Part shown: positions 8,454 to 16,762 of the stretch, one piece after another | How the letters are laid out: every line of letters starts with the position of its first letter | How positions within the stretch are numbered: the first letter of the stretch is position 1 | Origin: CAZUGH01 sp964619785 | GTDB taxonomy: Bacteria > Bacillota > Clostridia > Lachnospirales > Lachnospiraceae | Length of the DNA stretch: 64,000 nt | Direction: 5' to 3' | Assembly (NCBI GenBank): GCA_964619785.1 | Contig: CAZUGH010000001.1 | Location: forward strand, 1 to 64,000 | The notes under the pieces: model-generated | Seen by the model: the letters and a program-made list of their open reading frames with translations, nothing else | What the model was told of the DNA's origin: nothing | Database searches by the model: none | Position numbers and translations under genes: made by a program

Positions 8454-9642
8454 TCAACTTGCTGTAGTTTCGTATCGTAATCATACATTGTCAGCATATT
8501 ATGAGGATGATACGCTTCTAGAACTTCAGGTATTACATCCGGAAGAACACAATTATCTTGGAAATATCTATATTGGTAAGGTGACAAATGTTGTCAAGAA
8601 CATACAAGCGGCATTTGTAGAGATAGAGGGTAAGATTACATGTTATTTATCATTGAAGGAAGAAAAACATGCTATTTTTATAAATCCAAAGAAAACGACA
8701 AAGATTGTTCAAGGAGATGAAATATTAGTTCAAGTATCGCGTGAAAGTGTAAAGACAAAAGGACCTACTGTCACAACTAAGATTTCATTGTCTGGTAGAT
8801 ATGTTGTCTTGACAAGGGGTGGCGGACAGATTTCGGTATCCCGCAAGATTGATTCAAAAGAGAAGCGTGAACAGCTTCAAACCCTTGCACAAGAGTTTGA
8901 ATCAAAAGAGTATGGGTGGATTTTACGTACGAATGCAAATGTCGCATCTGAGGAAATGATTCGAGCGGAAATGGAACTTCTCAAAAGCCAATACGAACAA
9001 GTATTGCAATATGGGATACATCGAACTTGTTATTCCTGTGTTTATGAGAGTCCAGCTGAACTAATCATTCAAGTACGAGATCGACTGACGCCTGAACTTA
9101 GTAGAATCATTACCGATATTCCCGAGATTCATGAACAATTATTGAATGCATTTGGTAATGACTCTGAGGCTGCAAAACGCTTGGTTCTATATAATGATGA
9201 AAGTTATCCGCTGATCAAACTATTAAGTTTAGAAACGCAGATAGGCAGAGCTCTTGGTAAAAAAGTCTGGTTGAAGAGTGGTGCTAGTCTCGTAATTGAA
9301 CCAACAGAGGCACTCACTTCCATTGATGTTAATACAGAGAAAGCGATACAGGGCAATCGAAACCCAGAAACAACCTATCTAAAAGTGAATCGTGAAGCTG
9401 CGGGTGAGATTTGTAGACAACTTCGATTGCGGAATCTATCAGGAATCATAATTGTCGACTTTATTGATATGAAAAAAGATGCACACAAAAGAGAATTACT
9501 TGCTTACATGAGAGGATTACTTCTAAATGATCCAGTAAAATGTATGCTGATTGATATGACAGCACTTGGTCTAGTAGAAATCACACGAATGAAAAAAAGA
9601 AAACCTCTTCATGAGGAATTGAGGAACAAGGATTATGAATAA
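8446..9642 (+). CDS. rng: Ribonuclease E/G family protein, short form lacking the zinc link
   Basis: A 398-residue endoribonuclease of the RNase E/G family. The S1 RNA-binding segment lies at about residues 35-110 (NIYIGKVTNVVKNIQAAFVEIE). The two magnesium aspartates are present, in SIDVNTEK (Asp294) and IIIVDFIDM (Asp338). The protein ends at RKPLHEELRNKDYE, just where E. coli RNase E and G continue into the Cys-Pro-x-Cys zinc link and the small dimerisation domain, so these are missing. I chose ATG 8446 (GGAGG at 8433-8437) over a TTG at 8431. It is coupled to both neighbours by overlap. Processing of rRNA or mRNA is the likely role. Confidence 0.88.
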   Translation: MSSQLAVVSYRNHTLSAYYEDDTLLELQVLHPEEHNYLGNIYIGKVTNVVKNIQAAFVEIEGKITCYLSLKEEKHAIFINPKKTTKIVQGDEILVQVSRESVKTKGPTVTTKISLSGRYVVLTRGGGQISVSRKIDSKEKREQLQTLAQEFESKEYGWILRTNANVASEEMIRAEMELLKSQYEQVLQYGIHRTCYSCVYESPAELIIQVRDRLTPELSRIITDIPEIHEQLLNAFGNDSEAAKRLVLYNDESYPLIKLLSLETQIGRALGKKVWLKSGASLVIEPTEALTSIDVNTEKAIQGNRNPETTYLKVNREAAGEICRQLRLRNLSGIIIVDFIDMKKDAHKRELLAYMRGLLLNDPVKCMLIDMTALGLVEITRMKKRKPLHEELRNKDYE

Positions 9643-10603
9643 ATTACAAAAAACAAGCGTAATCTGTCTTCTTGCCGGAATCTGTTGTTTGCTGTGGGGA
9701 AGTGCATTTCCCTGTGTGAAAATTGGTTACTCATTATTTTCTATTCTTTCAGATGATTGGGCATCTCAATTATTATTTGCTGGAATACGATTTACGTTAG
9801 CAGGCGTTTTGATTATTGTATTTATTAGTTTAAAGAATCGCAGTTTTCTCTTTCCGCAAAAAAAATCCTGGGGAATGATTAGTAAGCTGTCAATTTTTCA
9901 GACAATTCTTCAATATCTTTGCTTTTATATCGGGTTAGGACATACAACTGGTGTGAAATCCTCCATTATTGTGGGAAGTAATGTATTTGTTGCTATTGTT
10001 ATCTCTGCCATTTTCTTTCGACTTGAACATCTAAGTTGGAACAAAATAATTGGCTGTATTATTGGATTTATCGGAATTGTAATCATAAATGTAACAGGTA
10101 ATTCAATTGATTTTCATATGTCTCTTACCGGAGAAGGGATGATATTCGGTTCAACGATTGCCTATGCCATTTCATCTGTATTGATTAAATCTTATTCAAA
10201 GCATGAAAATCCTGTGGTGCTAAGTGCTTATCAATTTATTATAGGTGGTATCGTATTGATGCTTACTGGTATTTTAGCAGGTGGACATATGAGCATACCG
10301 AATATGAATGGAATCGGTATCATTCTTTATTTAGCATTAATTTCATCTGTTGCTTATACTTTATGGTCCCTTTTACTTTCACAGAATCTAGTATCAAGGG
10401 TTGCGGTGTTTGGATTTATGAATCCTGTGTTTGGTGTATTAACATCAATAATTCTATTACCAGGAGAGAAGTCAACCGTAGGAACTCATGTGATTCTTGC
10501 ATTGTTTTTCGTGATTATGGGTATTCTACTTGTAAACCTTGTACCACAACGTCAAACGATACAATCGAGTGAAAAAGATGTTGACACTAGTCTAATTAAG
10601 TGA
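9635..10603 (+). CDS. EamA/DMT-family transporter (drug/metabolite exporter)
   Basis: A 322-residue polytopic protein with about 10 hydrophobic segments in two EamA repeats; both repeats show the usual start, LLWGSAFPCVKIGYSL and GEGMIFGSTIAYAISSVLIK. The substrate cannot be told from sequence; related proteins export amino acids or metabolites. The ATG lies inside the end of the RNase G gene (8-base overlap). The last codons contain the promoter of the ribosomal protein operon that follows. Confidence 0.88.
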   Translation: MNKLQKTSVICLLAGICCLLWGSAFPCVKIGYSLFSILSDDWASQLLFAGIRFTLAGVLIIVFISLKNRSFLFPQKKSWGMISKLSIFQTILQYLCFYIGLGHTTGVKSSIIVGSNVFVAIVISAIFFRLEHLSWNKIIGCIIGFIGIVIINVTGNSIDFHMSLTGEGMIFGSTIAYAISSVLIKSYSKHENPVVLSAYQFIIGGIVLMLTGILAGGHMSIPNMNGIGIILYLALISSVAYTLWSLLLSQNLVSRVAVFGFMNPVFGVLTSIILLPGEKSTVGTHVILALFFVIMGILLVNLVPQRQTIQSSEKDVDTSLIK

Positions 10604-10609
10604 TATATT
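10581..10609 (+). promoter_or_regulatory. Sigma-A type promoter for the rplU operon
   Basis: TTGACA at 10581-10586 and TATATT at 10604-10609 are separated by 17 bases. The -35 is inside the 3' end of the EamA gene. Transcription should begin near 10616, giving the L21 leader. Confidence 0.75.
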
Positions 10610-10615
10610 TATCTA

Positions 10616-10685
10616 GTGTGCCGCACAACGAGGTTAAAGTTCTGCCCATTTCGAGCAGCGCCGTAGTTGGCGAGTAAAATTAAGG
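10616..10685 (+). ncRNA. Ribosomal protein L21 leader (autoregulatory RNA)
   Basis: The segment has the look of the L21 leader known from Firmicutes: CCGCACAACGAGG, a hairpin around CTGCCC..GAGCAG, then GCGCCGTAGTTGGCGAG, ending just before the AAGGAGGTG ribosome site of rplU. It lies between a good promoter and rplU. By family knowledge it is thought to bind L21 and control the rplU-prp-rpmA operon. I recognise it by its conserved core and position, not by a covariance search. Confidence 0.8.
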
Positions 10686-10694
10686 AGGTGCTAT

Positions 10695-11003
10695 ATGTAC
10701 GCAATTATAGCAACCGGTGGTAAGCAATACAAGGTTCAAGAAGGTGACGTTATTAAAGTTGAAAAGCTTGGCGTTGCTGCAGGTGAGAAAGTTACTTTTG
10801 ATCAGGTACTTGTTGTTTCTGACAAGGATGTAAAAGTAGGAACACCTAATGTAGACGGAGCTTCCGTTGAAGCAACAGTAGTTGCTGAAGGTAAAGCTAA
10901 GAAAGTTATTGTCTACAGATATAAGAGAAAATCTGGTTACCACAAGAAAAATGGTCATAGACAGCCATTTACTCAGGTTAAGATTGAAAAGATCAACGCA
11001 TAG
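10695..11003 (+). CDS. rplU: 50S ribosomal protein L21
   Basis: A 102-residue protein starting [18 protein letters not shown] and ending with the basic RNA-binding stretch [21 protein letters not shown], both diagnostic for bL21. A strong AAGGAGGTG ribosome site precedes it. It is first gene of the classical rplU-prp-rpmA operon. Confidence 0.99.
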   Translation: MYAIIATGGKQYKVQEGDVIKVEKLGVAAGEKVTFDQVLVVSDKDVKVGTPNVDGASVEATVVAEGKAKKVIVYRYKRKSGYHKKNGHRQPFTQVKIEKINA

Positions 11004-11012
11004 GATAGCGAT

Positions 11013-11327
11013 ATGATACGTGTTGACGTAAAAAGAAAAGATGATGAGATTGTAGGATTTCATGTAGAAGGACATGCAGGTTTGGCCGAAGCTGGCTCAG
11101 ACATCTTATGTGCTAGTGTATCAGCATTAGTGATTAATTGTGTTAATTCAATTGAAGCGTTCACTGATTGTGTCATACAGCTAGAACAAGACGAAGAAAC
11201 CGGTATGATTGATTTTACAATAGATGATCCCACAGATCCCAAGGTAAGATTATTACTTGAGTCACTGTCATTAGGACTTAGCAGTATTGCTGAGGATTTT
11301 ACAGATGACTACATTACATTTCATTAA
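11013..11327 (+). CDS. prp: Ribosomal-processing cysteine protease Prp
   Basis: A 104-residue protein of the Prp (YsxB) family between L21 and L27. The catalytic pair is visible in GHAG (His21 region) and DILCASVS (Cys34 region). Prp removes the N-terminal leader of L27 in Firmicutes and Fusobacteria; the L27 here has such a leader, so the pair is intact. Spacing to rplU is 9 bases. Confidence 0.93.
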   Translation: MIRVDVKRKDDEIVGFHVEGHAGLAEAGSDILCASVSALVINCVNSIEAFTDCVIQLEQDEETGMIDFTIDDPTDPKVRLLLESLSLGLSSIAEDFTDDYITFH

Positions 11328-11350
11328 GAAATCAAGGAGGTGCAGAGACC

Positions 11351-11638
11351 ATGATGAAGATGAACCTTCAATTTTTTGCTCATAAAAAAGGAATGGGTTC
11401 TACTAAGAATGGTAGAGATTCTGAATCAAAGAGATTAGGTGCAAAAAGAGCTGATGGACAGTTTGTTTTAGCTGGCAATATTCTTTACAGACAGCGCGGA
11501 ACTAAGATTCACCCAGGTGTGAACGTAGGACGTGGTGGTGATGATACATTATTTGCTTTAGTAGATGGTGTACTCAGATTTGAGAGAAAAGGAAGAGATA
11601 AGAAAATCGCTTCTGTTTATCCAGTAGAATCCAAATAA
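11351..11638 (+). CDS. rpmA: 50S ribosomal protein L27 with Prp-cleaved N-terminal leader
   Basis: A 95-residue bL27. It starts [20 protein letters not shown]; the LQFF followed by Ala-His-Lys-Lys matches the Prp cleavage motif, so the mature protein should begin at Ala10. AAGGAGGT at 11334-11341 sits 9 bases before ATG 11351 and 12 before the second ATG, so I keep the first. It is last gene of the operon; a terminator follows. Confidence 0.98.
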   Translation: MMKMNLQFFAHKKGMGSTKNGRDSESKRLGAKRADGQFVLAGNILYRQRGTKIHPGVNVGRGGDDTLFALVDGVLRFERKGRDKKIASVYPVESK

Positions 11639-11651
11639 TCCAGTTGTATGT

Positions 11652-11684
11652 AAGGGGCTGTTTTTGACAGTCCCTTAATTTTTA
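11652..11684 (+). terminator. Rho-independent terminator after rpmA
   Basis: AAGGGGCTG and CAGTCCCTT form a 9-base stem with one G-T pair and a 7-base loop, followed by AATTTTTAT. It separates the ribosomal operon from obg, though read-through is possible since no clear separate obg promoter is seen. Confidence 0.75.
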
Positions 11685-11708
11685 TGGTATGAGAAAGGCG
11701 GAGACGAG

Positions 11709-12995
11709 ATGTTCGCAGATAGTGCTAAGATATATATTCGTTCCGGTAAAGGCGGAGACGGTCATGTTAGTTTTCGTAGAGAGCTTTATGTTGCAGCTGG
11801 TGGTCCAGATGGTGGAGACGGCGGCAATGGTGGAGATTTGATTTTCGAGGTAGATCCAGGAATTAATACATTGAATGAATTTCGCCATATTCGTAAATAT
11901 AAAGCGGGTGATGGTGAACCCGGTAGCAAGCAGCGCCGACATGGTAAAGATGGCGAGGACATGGTGATTAAGGTTCCAGCGGGAACAATTATAAAAGAAG
12001 CGAATACAGGACAGGTTATTACCGATATGTCCTATGATAATAAACGTGAAGTGATATTAAAAGGTGGACATGGTGGTCGTGGTAATCAGCATTTTGCAAC
12101 ACCAACAATGCAAGTTCCAAAGTACGCTCAGCCAGGACAAGCCTTTCAGGAATTAGATGTTATCCTTGAGTTGAAGACGATTGCTGATGTCGGACTCGTT
12201 GGTTTTCCAAACGTTGGTAAGTCTACATTTCTATCTAGAGTTACCAATGCACAACCTAAGATAGCTAATTATCATTTTACAACATTGAATCCAAATCTAG
12301 GTGTTGTTGATTTGGAAGGAACCGATGGTTTTGTAATTGCCGATATCCCAGGGTTGATCGAGGGAGCATCCGAGGGCGTTGGATTAGGTCATGAATTTTT
12401 GAAACATATCGAACGAACCAGAGTCATCATTCACATGGTAGATGCTGCCTCAACCGAAGGCAGAGACCCAATTGAAGATATTCGAATTATCAACAATGAA
12501 TTAAGCAAGTATAATGAAGAGATTGCAAGCCGTCCACAGGTTATTGCAGCGAATAAGATGGATGTATTCTATGGCGATGGACAAGAAGAAGTTATTGATA
12601 AACTTCGTAAAGAGTTTGCGCCAGATGGTATCGAAGTATTTCCGATTTCCGCAGTCTCCGGACAGGGCGTCAAGGAACTTCTATATCATGTCAAGAAGCT
12701 TTTAGATACATTAACCGAAGACAAGGTTGTATTTGAAAAAGAATATTTGATGAAAGCACCAGATTTCTCAAATGAGCCATTTACTGTTGAGAAAGATGAA
12801 GAAGGCGTTTTCGTAGTAGAGGGTCCACGTATCGAGAGAATGCTTGGTTATACAAACTTAGATTCTGAAAAAGGCTTTGAATTCTTCCAAAAATTCTTAA
12901 AGGAAAATGGAATTCTTGAAGAACTTGAAAAACTCGAGATAGAAGAAGGCGATACTGTACGTATGTATGGTTGGCAGTTTGATTATTATAAATAG
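11709..12995 (+). CDS. obg: GTPase Obg/CgtA
   Basis: A 428-residue ribosome-assembly and stress GTPase. The glycine-rich Obg fold fills residues 1-158 (KGGDGHVSFRRE and several GGDGG stretches). The G domain has G1 GFPNVGKST, G3 DIPGLIEG and G4 AANKMD. A C-terminal OCT domain ends with MYGWQFDYYK, so this is the long Firmicutes form. It acts in 50S assembly. Its usual neighbours, L27 before and yhbY/nadD after, are present. Confidence 0.98.
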   Translation: MFADSAKIYIRSGKGGDGHVSFRRELYVAAGGPDGGDGGNGGDLIFEVDPGINTLNEFRHIRKYKAGDGEPGSKQRRHGKDGEDMVIKVPAGTIIKEANTGQVITDMSYDNKREVILKGGHGGRGNQHFATPTMQVPKYAQPGQAFQELDVILELKTIADVGLVGFPNVGKSTFLSRVTNAQPKIANYHFTTLNPNLGVVDLEGTDGFVIADIPGLIEGASEGVGLGHEFLKHIERTRVIIHMVDAASTEGRDPIEDIRIINNELSKYNEEIASRPQVIAANKMDVFYGDGQEEVIDKLRKEFAPDGIEVFPISAVSGQGVKELLYHVKKLLDTLTEDKVVFEKEYLMKAPDFSNEPFTVEKDEEGVFVVEGPRIERMLGYTNLDSEKGFEFFQKFLKENGILEELEKLEIEEGDTVRMYGWQFDYYK

Positions 12996-13006
12996 GAGGA
13001 ATTAAC

Positions 13007-13294
13007 GTGACAAGTAAGCAAAGAGCATATCTAAAGAGTCTTGCGATGAAGATGGATCCCATTTTCCAAATTGGTAAATCATCCGTTACACCAGAACTGA
13101 CTGAGTCAGTTAGTCAGGCACTCGAGGCTAGAGAATTGATTAAGATACATGTACTTAAAAATTGTTTTGATGACCCCAAAGAATTAGCGCAAATGTTAGC
13201 AGGAAGAACACGTAGTGAAGTGGTTCAAGTAATTGGCAAAAAAATTGTTCTTTATCGTGAATCCAAAGACAAGAAGAAGATTGTTTTACCATAA
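13007..13294 (+). CDS. yhbY: CRM-domain RNA-binding protein YhbY
   Basis: A 95-residue protein with the CRS1/YhbY fold: an opening LKSLAMKMDPIFQIGKSSVT (a GKxG-like loop) and GRTRSEVVQVIGKKIVLYRES near the end. It associates with pre-50S particles in other bacteria. The start is GTG 13007 with GGAGGA 6 bases upstream. It lies between obg and nadD as in many Firmicutes. Confidence 0.93.
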   Translation: MTSKQRAYLKSLAMKMDPIFQIGKSSVTPELTESVSQALEARELIKIHVLKNCFDDPKELAQMLAGRTRSEVVQVIGKKIVLYRESKDKKKIVLP

Positions 13295-13311
13295 GAAAGG
13301 ACTTGTTTATC

Positions 13312-14520
13312 ATGAGACGTATCGGAATTATGGGAGGAACCTTTAATCCTATTCATAGTGTTCATTTGATTATGGCTCAGGTAGCATATAAGCAATTCAA
13401 CCTGGATCAGGTGGTGTTCATGCCATCAAAGCACCCGCCTCACAAGGATAATAATGAGATCGTATCCGATGAACATCGAACACGAATGATTCAGTTAGCA
13501 ATCGATGGGAATAACCATTTTGCATTTTCTGATTTAGAATTAAATCGAGAAGGAACCACTTACACAAGTGACACTTTGACATATCTAACCGAGCAGAATC
13601 CTGATACTGAGTATTACTTTATCATTGGTGGAGATTCTCTTGAGCAATTGGAGAGCTGGCATGAACCTCAGATTATATTTGATAAATGCCATATCTTAGC
13701 AGCTAGACGTGGACAACTTTCGAAAAAAGATTTCAAAAGCAAGGTCACTTATTACAAAGAAAAGTATAATGCGGATATACAGTTGATTGAGATGGAGAAT
13801 ATTCATATTTCGTCACATCGTATTCGTAAGCATATTTTAAAAGGTGAACCTTATTCCTACTATTGTCCGGACAAGGTATCAAAGTATATTGCTTATCATG
13901 GATTGTATGGATTCCATCGTGTAAAAGAGGGGCCGCTATCTATGTTGGAGATACATTCCTGTATGAAATGTATTTTCCGCCCAAAACGTTATTTGCACAT
14001 CATGGGTGTTCAATATACCGCAACCGCTCTTGCCATGGCACATGGAGCTAATATGAAGAAGGCTGAACTTGCAGGCGTACTGCACGATTGTGCAAAATAC
14101 ATGACAGGTGCCGAGCAATTAGCCATGTGTGATTTAAATGGCGTTGAATTAAGCGGTATCGAACGTGATAACACATCACTAATCCATGCCAAACTTGGTG
14201 CATATGTTGCGAAACACAAGTATCATATTACTGATTCCGAAATCTTATCAGCAATTGCCTATCACACGACAGGCAAAAAAGATATGACTTTATTAGAAAA
14301 AATCATCTATATAGCTGATTATATTGAGCCAAACCGCGAGATGGATTGCCATCCATTTTCCTTAGATGAGATTCGACATGAGGCATATCAAGACATTGAC
14401 CATGCTTTGTTGATGATTCTGGAAAATACTGTAGATTTCTTGACAAAACAAAATAAACCAATTGATACCATGACACTTGACACTTATAATTATTATAAAA
14501 CACTTCGAAATGGAGAATAA
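13312..14520 (+). CDS. nadD-yqeK: Fused NadD (nicotinate-nucleotide adenylyltransferase) and YqeK (HD-domain Ap4A hydrolase)
   Basis: A 402-residue two-domain protein. Residues 1-200 are NadD: GGTFNPIH at the start, PSKHPPHK, the FIIGGDSLEQLESWH stretch and ISSHRIR. Residues about 205-402 are YqeK: an HD pair at 258-259 (LHDCAK) and YHTTGKKDMTLLEKIIYIADYIEPNR. The two are usually separate neighbouring genes. The nucleotide-binding motif, normally HxGH, reads HSVH (His15, His18), and ISSxxIR has His in place of the usual Ser/Thr. Start ATG 13312 has AAAGG 11 bases upstream. It should make deamido-NAD and may hydrolyse Ap4A; rsfS follows. Confidence 0.9.
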   Translation: MRRIGIMGGTFNPIHSVHLIMAQVAYKQFNLDQVVFMPSKHPPHKDNNEIVSDEHRTRMIQLAIDGNNHFAFSDLELNREGTTYTSDTLTYLTEQNPDTEYYFIIGGDSLEQLESWHEPQIIFDKCHILAARRGQLSKKDFKSKVTYYKEKYNADIQLIEMENIHISSHRIRKHILKGEPYSYYCPDKVSKYIAYHGLYGFHRVKEGPLSMLEIHSCMKCIFRPKRYLHIMGVQYTATALAMAHGANMKKAELAGVLHDCAKYMTGAEQLAMCDLNGVELSGIERDNTSLIHAKLGAYVAKHKYHITDSEILSAIAYHTTGKKDMTLLEKIIYIADYIEPNREMDCHPFSLDEIRHEAYQDIDHALLMILENTVDFLTKQNKPIDTMTLDTYNYYKTLRNGE

Positions 14521-14521
14521 A

Positions 14522-14875
14522 ATGACAGATGAATCTTTAAAAATGGCACGTATTGCGTACGATGCTTTAGATGAGAAAAAAGGAGAAGATATTCGTGTGA
14601 TTAAAATCGATGAGATTTCTGTAATTGCCGATTATCTCATTATCGCAGATGCGACGAATACACCACAGATTGCAGCTATGGTTGATAATGTAGAACAAAA
14701 ACTCGCTGAGAATGGATTTAGAGAAAAACGTATTGAAGGTAATCGAAATGCCACCTGGACATTGATGGATTATAAAGACATTATTGTTCACGTATTTTCA
14801 AAAGATGATCGTTTGTTTTATGACCTCGAGAGAATTTGGCGCGATGGCAAGACCATTACTCGCGATGAAATGTAG
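14522..14875 (+). CDS. rsfS: Ribosomal silencing factor RsfS
   Basis: A 117-residue protein of the RsfS/YqeL family that binds L14 and blocks subunit joining when nutrients are short. The pattern DYLIIADATNTPQIAAMVDNVEQKL, then WTLMDYKDIIVHVF and FYDLERIW is characteristic. I chose ATG 14522 (GGAGA 14512-14516) over ATGs at 14510 and 14477. It follows yqeK as in Bacillus, by a single spacer base. Confidence 0.96.
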   Translation: MTDESLKMARIAYDALDEKKGEDIRVIKIDEISVIADYLIIADATNTPQIAAMVDNVEQKLAENGFREKRIEGNRNATWTLMDYKDIIVHVFSKDDRLFYDLERIWRDGKTITRDEM

Positions 14876-14877
14876 GG

Positions 14878-14907
14878 TTGACAAAACAAAACGAACCTTG
14901 TTATAAT
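14878..14907 (+). promoter_or_regulatory. Promoter of the tyrS T-box leader
   Basis: TTGACA at 14878-14883 and TATAAT at 14902-14907 with an 18-base spacer. The start should be near 14914. It begins right after the rsfS stop codon. Confidence 0.85.
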
Positions 14908-14913
14908 GCATGT

Positions 14914-15205
14914 TATAGAAAACAAGGCAATGACGAGAATAAGTAGTAAGCAGAGGAAGATACAGAGAGGTGCCGGTAGCTGAGAGGCCCATTGGATACT
15001 GTTTATGAATACATCTTAGAGCTTCGCACCGAACCTTTAGGGAAGTAGGCTGCGACGGAACCTGCAACCGTTATCTTGCTAGAGTATGGAAGTACTTGAA
15101 GAGGTCGACGATGTGAATCGTCGATGAATAAAGGTGGTAACACGTGATTGACACTCTCGTCCTTTATGTCAGATGACATGGAGGATGGGAGTTTTCTTGT
15201 TTTAT
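14914..15205 (+). promoter_or_regulatory. T-box riboswitch controlling tyrS
   Basis: A full T-box leader of about 290 bases. The AGAGAG bulge and GGTAGCTGAGAG distal loop of Stem I lie near 14961-14985; the likely tyrosine specifier TAC follows GAA at 15010-15012. The conserved T-box AGGTGGTAACACG is at 15132-15144. The terminator pairs 15153-15170 with 15175-15192 and is followed by a T-rich tail. Binding of uncharged tRNA-Tyr should favour the antiterminator and tyrS expression. The specifier choice is an inference; another TAC stands at 14997. Confidence 0.92.
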
Positions 15206-15228
15206 AATCAAAATTAGGAGGAATAAAA

Positions 15229-16446
15229 ATGACAGTTTATGAGGAATTAGTGGCAAGAGGATTAATTGCCCAAGTTACGGATGAAGACGAAATTAAAGAT
15301 TTGATTAACAATGGTAAGGCTACCTTCTATATTGGATTTGATCCTACCGCAGATAGTCTTCACGTCGGACACTTTATGGCATTGTGTCTGATGAAACGTT
15401 TACAGATGGCTGGCAACAAACCAATCGCATTAATCGGTGGTGGAACAGCTATGATTGGTGACCCAAGTGGTCGAAGCGATATGAGACAGATGATGACACC
15501 TGAGACAATTCAACATAATTGTGATTGCTTCAAGAAACAGATGAGTCGTTTTATTGACTTTTCTGAAGGAAAAGCTCTTATGGTCAACAATGCAGACTGG
15601 CTTATGGATTTAAATTACATGGATGTATTGAGAGAAGTAGGTGCACATTTTTCAGTTAATCGTATGCTTGCCGCTGAATGTTATAAGCAACGTATGGAAA
15701 AGGGTCTCACATTCCTTGAATTCAACTACATGATTATGCAAAGTTATGATTTCTATGCATTATTCCAGAAATACGGCTGTAACCTTCAGTTCGGTGGAGA
15801 TGACCAATGGAGCAATATGCTTGGTGGTACAGAATTGATTCGTCGTAAGCTAGGTAAAAATGCCTGTGCCATGACGATTACGCTTTTACTTAATTCAGAA
15901 GGCAAGAAGATGGGCAAGACACAGTCAGGAGCTGTATGGCTTGACCCAGAGAAGACTACTCCATTTGATTTCTATCAATATTGGAGAAATGTTGCAGATG
16001 CAGATGTTCTAAAATGCATTCGTATGCTTACCTTCCTCCCACTTGAAGAAATTGACAAGATGGATAGTTGGGAAGGAAGCCAGTTAAATGAAGCAAAAGA
16101 AATTCTTGCATTTGAATTAACAAAGATGGTACATGGCGAAGACGAAGCCATGAAAGCACAAGAAGGTGCAAGAGCTTTATTTAGTACAGGTAATGCTGCT
16201 GACATGCCAGAAGCAAGTATCGATGATGCTGATTTTGTAGATGGTTCGATTGACATCCTAACACTCTTGTTGAAAGCAGAACTAGTACCATCAAAATCAG
16301 AAGCACGTCGTGCAGTTCAACAAGGTGGCGTAAGCATAGATGGAGAGAAAATCACAGATATTCATGCAAGTTACACGGTAGAACAGGTACGAAATGATGC
16401 CATGGTTTTGAAAAAAGGTAAAAAGAACTTTAGAAAGATCGTTTAG
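15229..16446 (+). CDS. tyrS: Tyrosyl-tRNA synthetase
   Basis: A 405-residue class I synthetase. The HIGH-type motif is HVGH at 45-48, the KMSKS-type motif is KMGKT at 227-231, and the tyrosine/tRNA region [14 protein letters not shown] is intact. An S4 RNA-binding domain occupies the last 65 residues ([20 protein letters not shown]). Strong AGGAGG ribosome site. It is the sole gene of its transcript, controlled by the T-box upstream and ended by a hairpin at 16456. Confidence 0.98.
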   Translation: MTVYEELVARGLIAQVTDEDEIKDLINNGKATFYIGFDPTADSLHVGHFMALCLMKRLQMAGNKPIALIGGGTAMIGDPSGRSDMRQMMTPETIQHNCDCFKKQMSRFIDFSEGKALMVNNADWLMDLNYMDVLREVGAHFSVNRMLAAECYKQRMEKGLTFLEFNYMIMQSYDFYALFQKYGCNLQFGGDDQWSNMLGGTELIRRKLGKNACAMTITLLLNSEGKKMGKTQSGAVWLDPEKTTPFDFYQYWRNVADADVLKCIRMLTFLPLEEIDKMDSWEGSQLNEAKEILAFELTKMVHGEDEAMKAQEGARALFSTGNAADMPEASIDDADFVDGSIDILTLLLKAELVPSKSEARRAVQQGGVSIDGEKITDIHASYTVEQVRNDAMVLKKGKKNFRKIV

Positions 16447-16455
16447 AATTATGAT

Positions 16456-16498
16456 AGGGCGTATAGCAAAAATTTGATGCTTTACGTCCTGTTTTTTT
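16456..16498 (+). terminator. Rho-independent terminator of tyrS
   Basis: AGGGCGTATAGC (16456-16467) pairs with GCTTTACGTCCT (16479-16490), one wobble and one mismatch, followed by G and seven T. Its right arm also forms a second, perfect hairpin with 16503-16517 (see the next entry). Confidence 0.75.
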
Positions 16499-16517
16499 GC
16501 TCAAAACAGGACGTAAA
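16481..16517. repeat. Perfect 15-base inverted repeat overlapping the tyrS terminator
   Basis: TTTACGTCCTGTTTT at 16481-16495 and AAAACAGGACGTAAA at 16503-16517 are exact inverse complements around a 7-base loop. It shares the right arm of the tyrS terminator, so the two hairpins exclude each other. From 16518 to about 16604 I see no gene or signal. Confidence 0.8.
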
Positions 16518-16604
16518 TGTAAGGTTTTCTTCTCATACAGATTATGTTAAATATACCCAGCCTGCAAACGACGAGTTTACGTTATCAAATTTTAATGTGA
16601 AATC

Positions 16605-16720
16605 TCAAAAGGATTGTAAATAGCGAAAAATATCATATACGCCTTTTTCAAGTGTTTCCTCGCTCAATGAACCCAAACCTCACTTCAAATGCAACCAACA
16701 TCCCATGCGCTTCCTTGCTC
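16605..16720 (-). pseudogene. Possible decayed C-terminus of a PLP-dependent aminotransferase (MocR-like)
   Basis: On the minus strand, bases 16679 down to 16605 encode GLGSLSEETLEKG and 11 more residues before a stop. This is the kind of ending seen in class I aminotransferases and MocR regulators (Gly-x-Gly-Ser-Leu-Ser-Glu-Glu-x-Leu-x-x-Gly). An in-frame TGA lies directly before it and no start or upstream domain exists, so if real it is a remnant. The match is short and judged by eye; it could be chance. Confidence 0.3.
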
Positions 16721-16746
16721 AAAAAAAACAGCTCGCATGCGAGCTG
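16721..16746 (-). terminator. Rho-independent terminator of lexA
   Basis: CAGCTCGCATGCGAGCTG at 16729-16746 is a perfect palindrome; read on the minus strand it is followed by eight T. It lies 16 bases after the lexA stop. Confidence 0.9.
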
Positions 16747-16762
16747 CCTTAATCATATTGTA

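Noticed and set aside
16447..16762. A small RNA gene between tyrS and lexA
   Set aside because: No promoter followed by a terminator was found; the hairpins are explained by the two flanking genes, and 16518-16604 is featureless.
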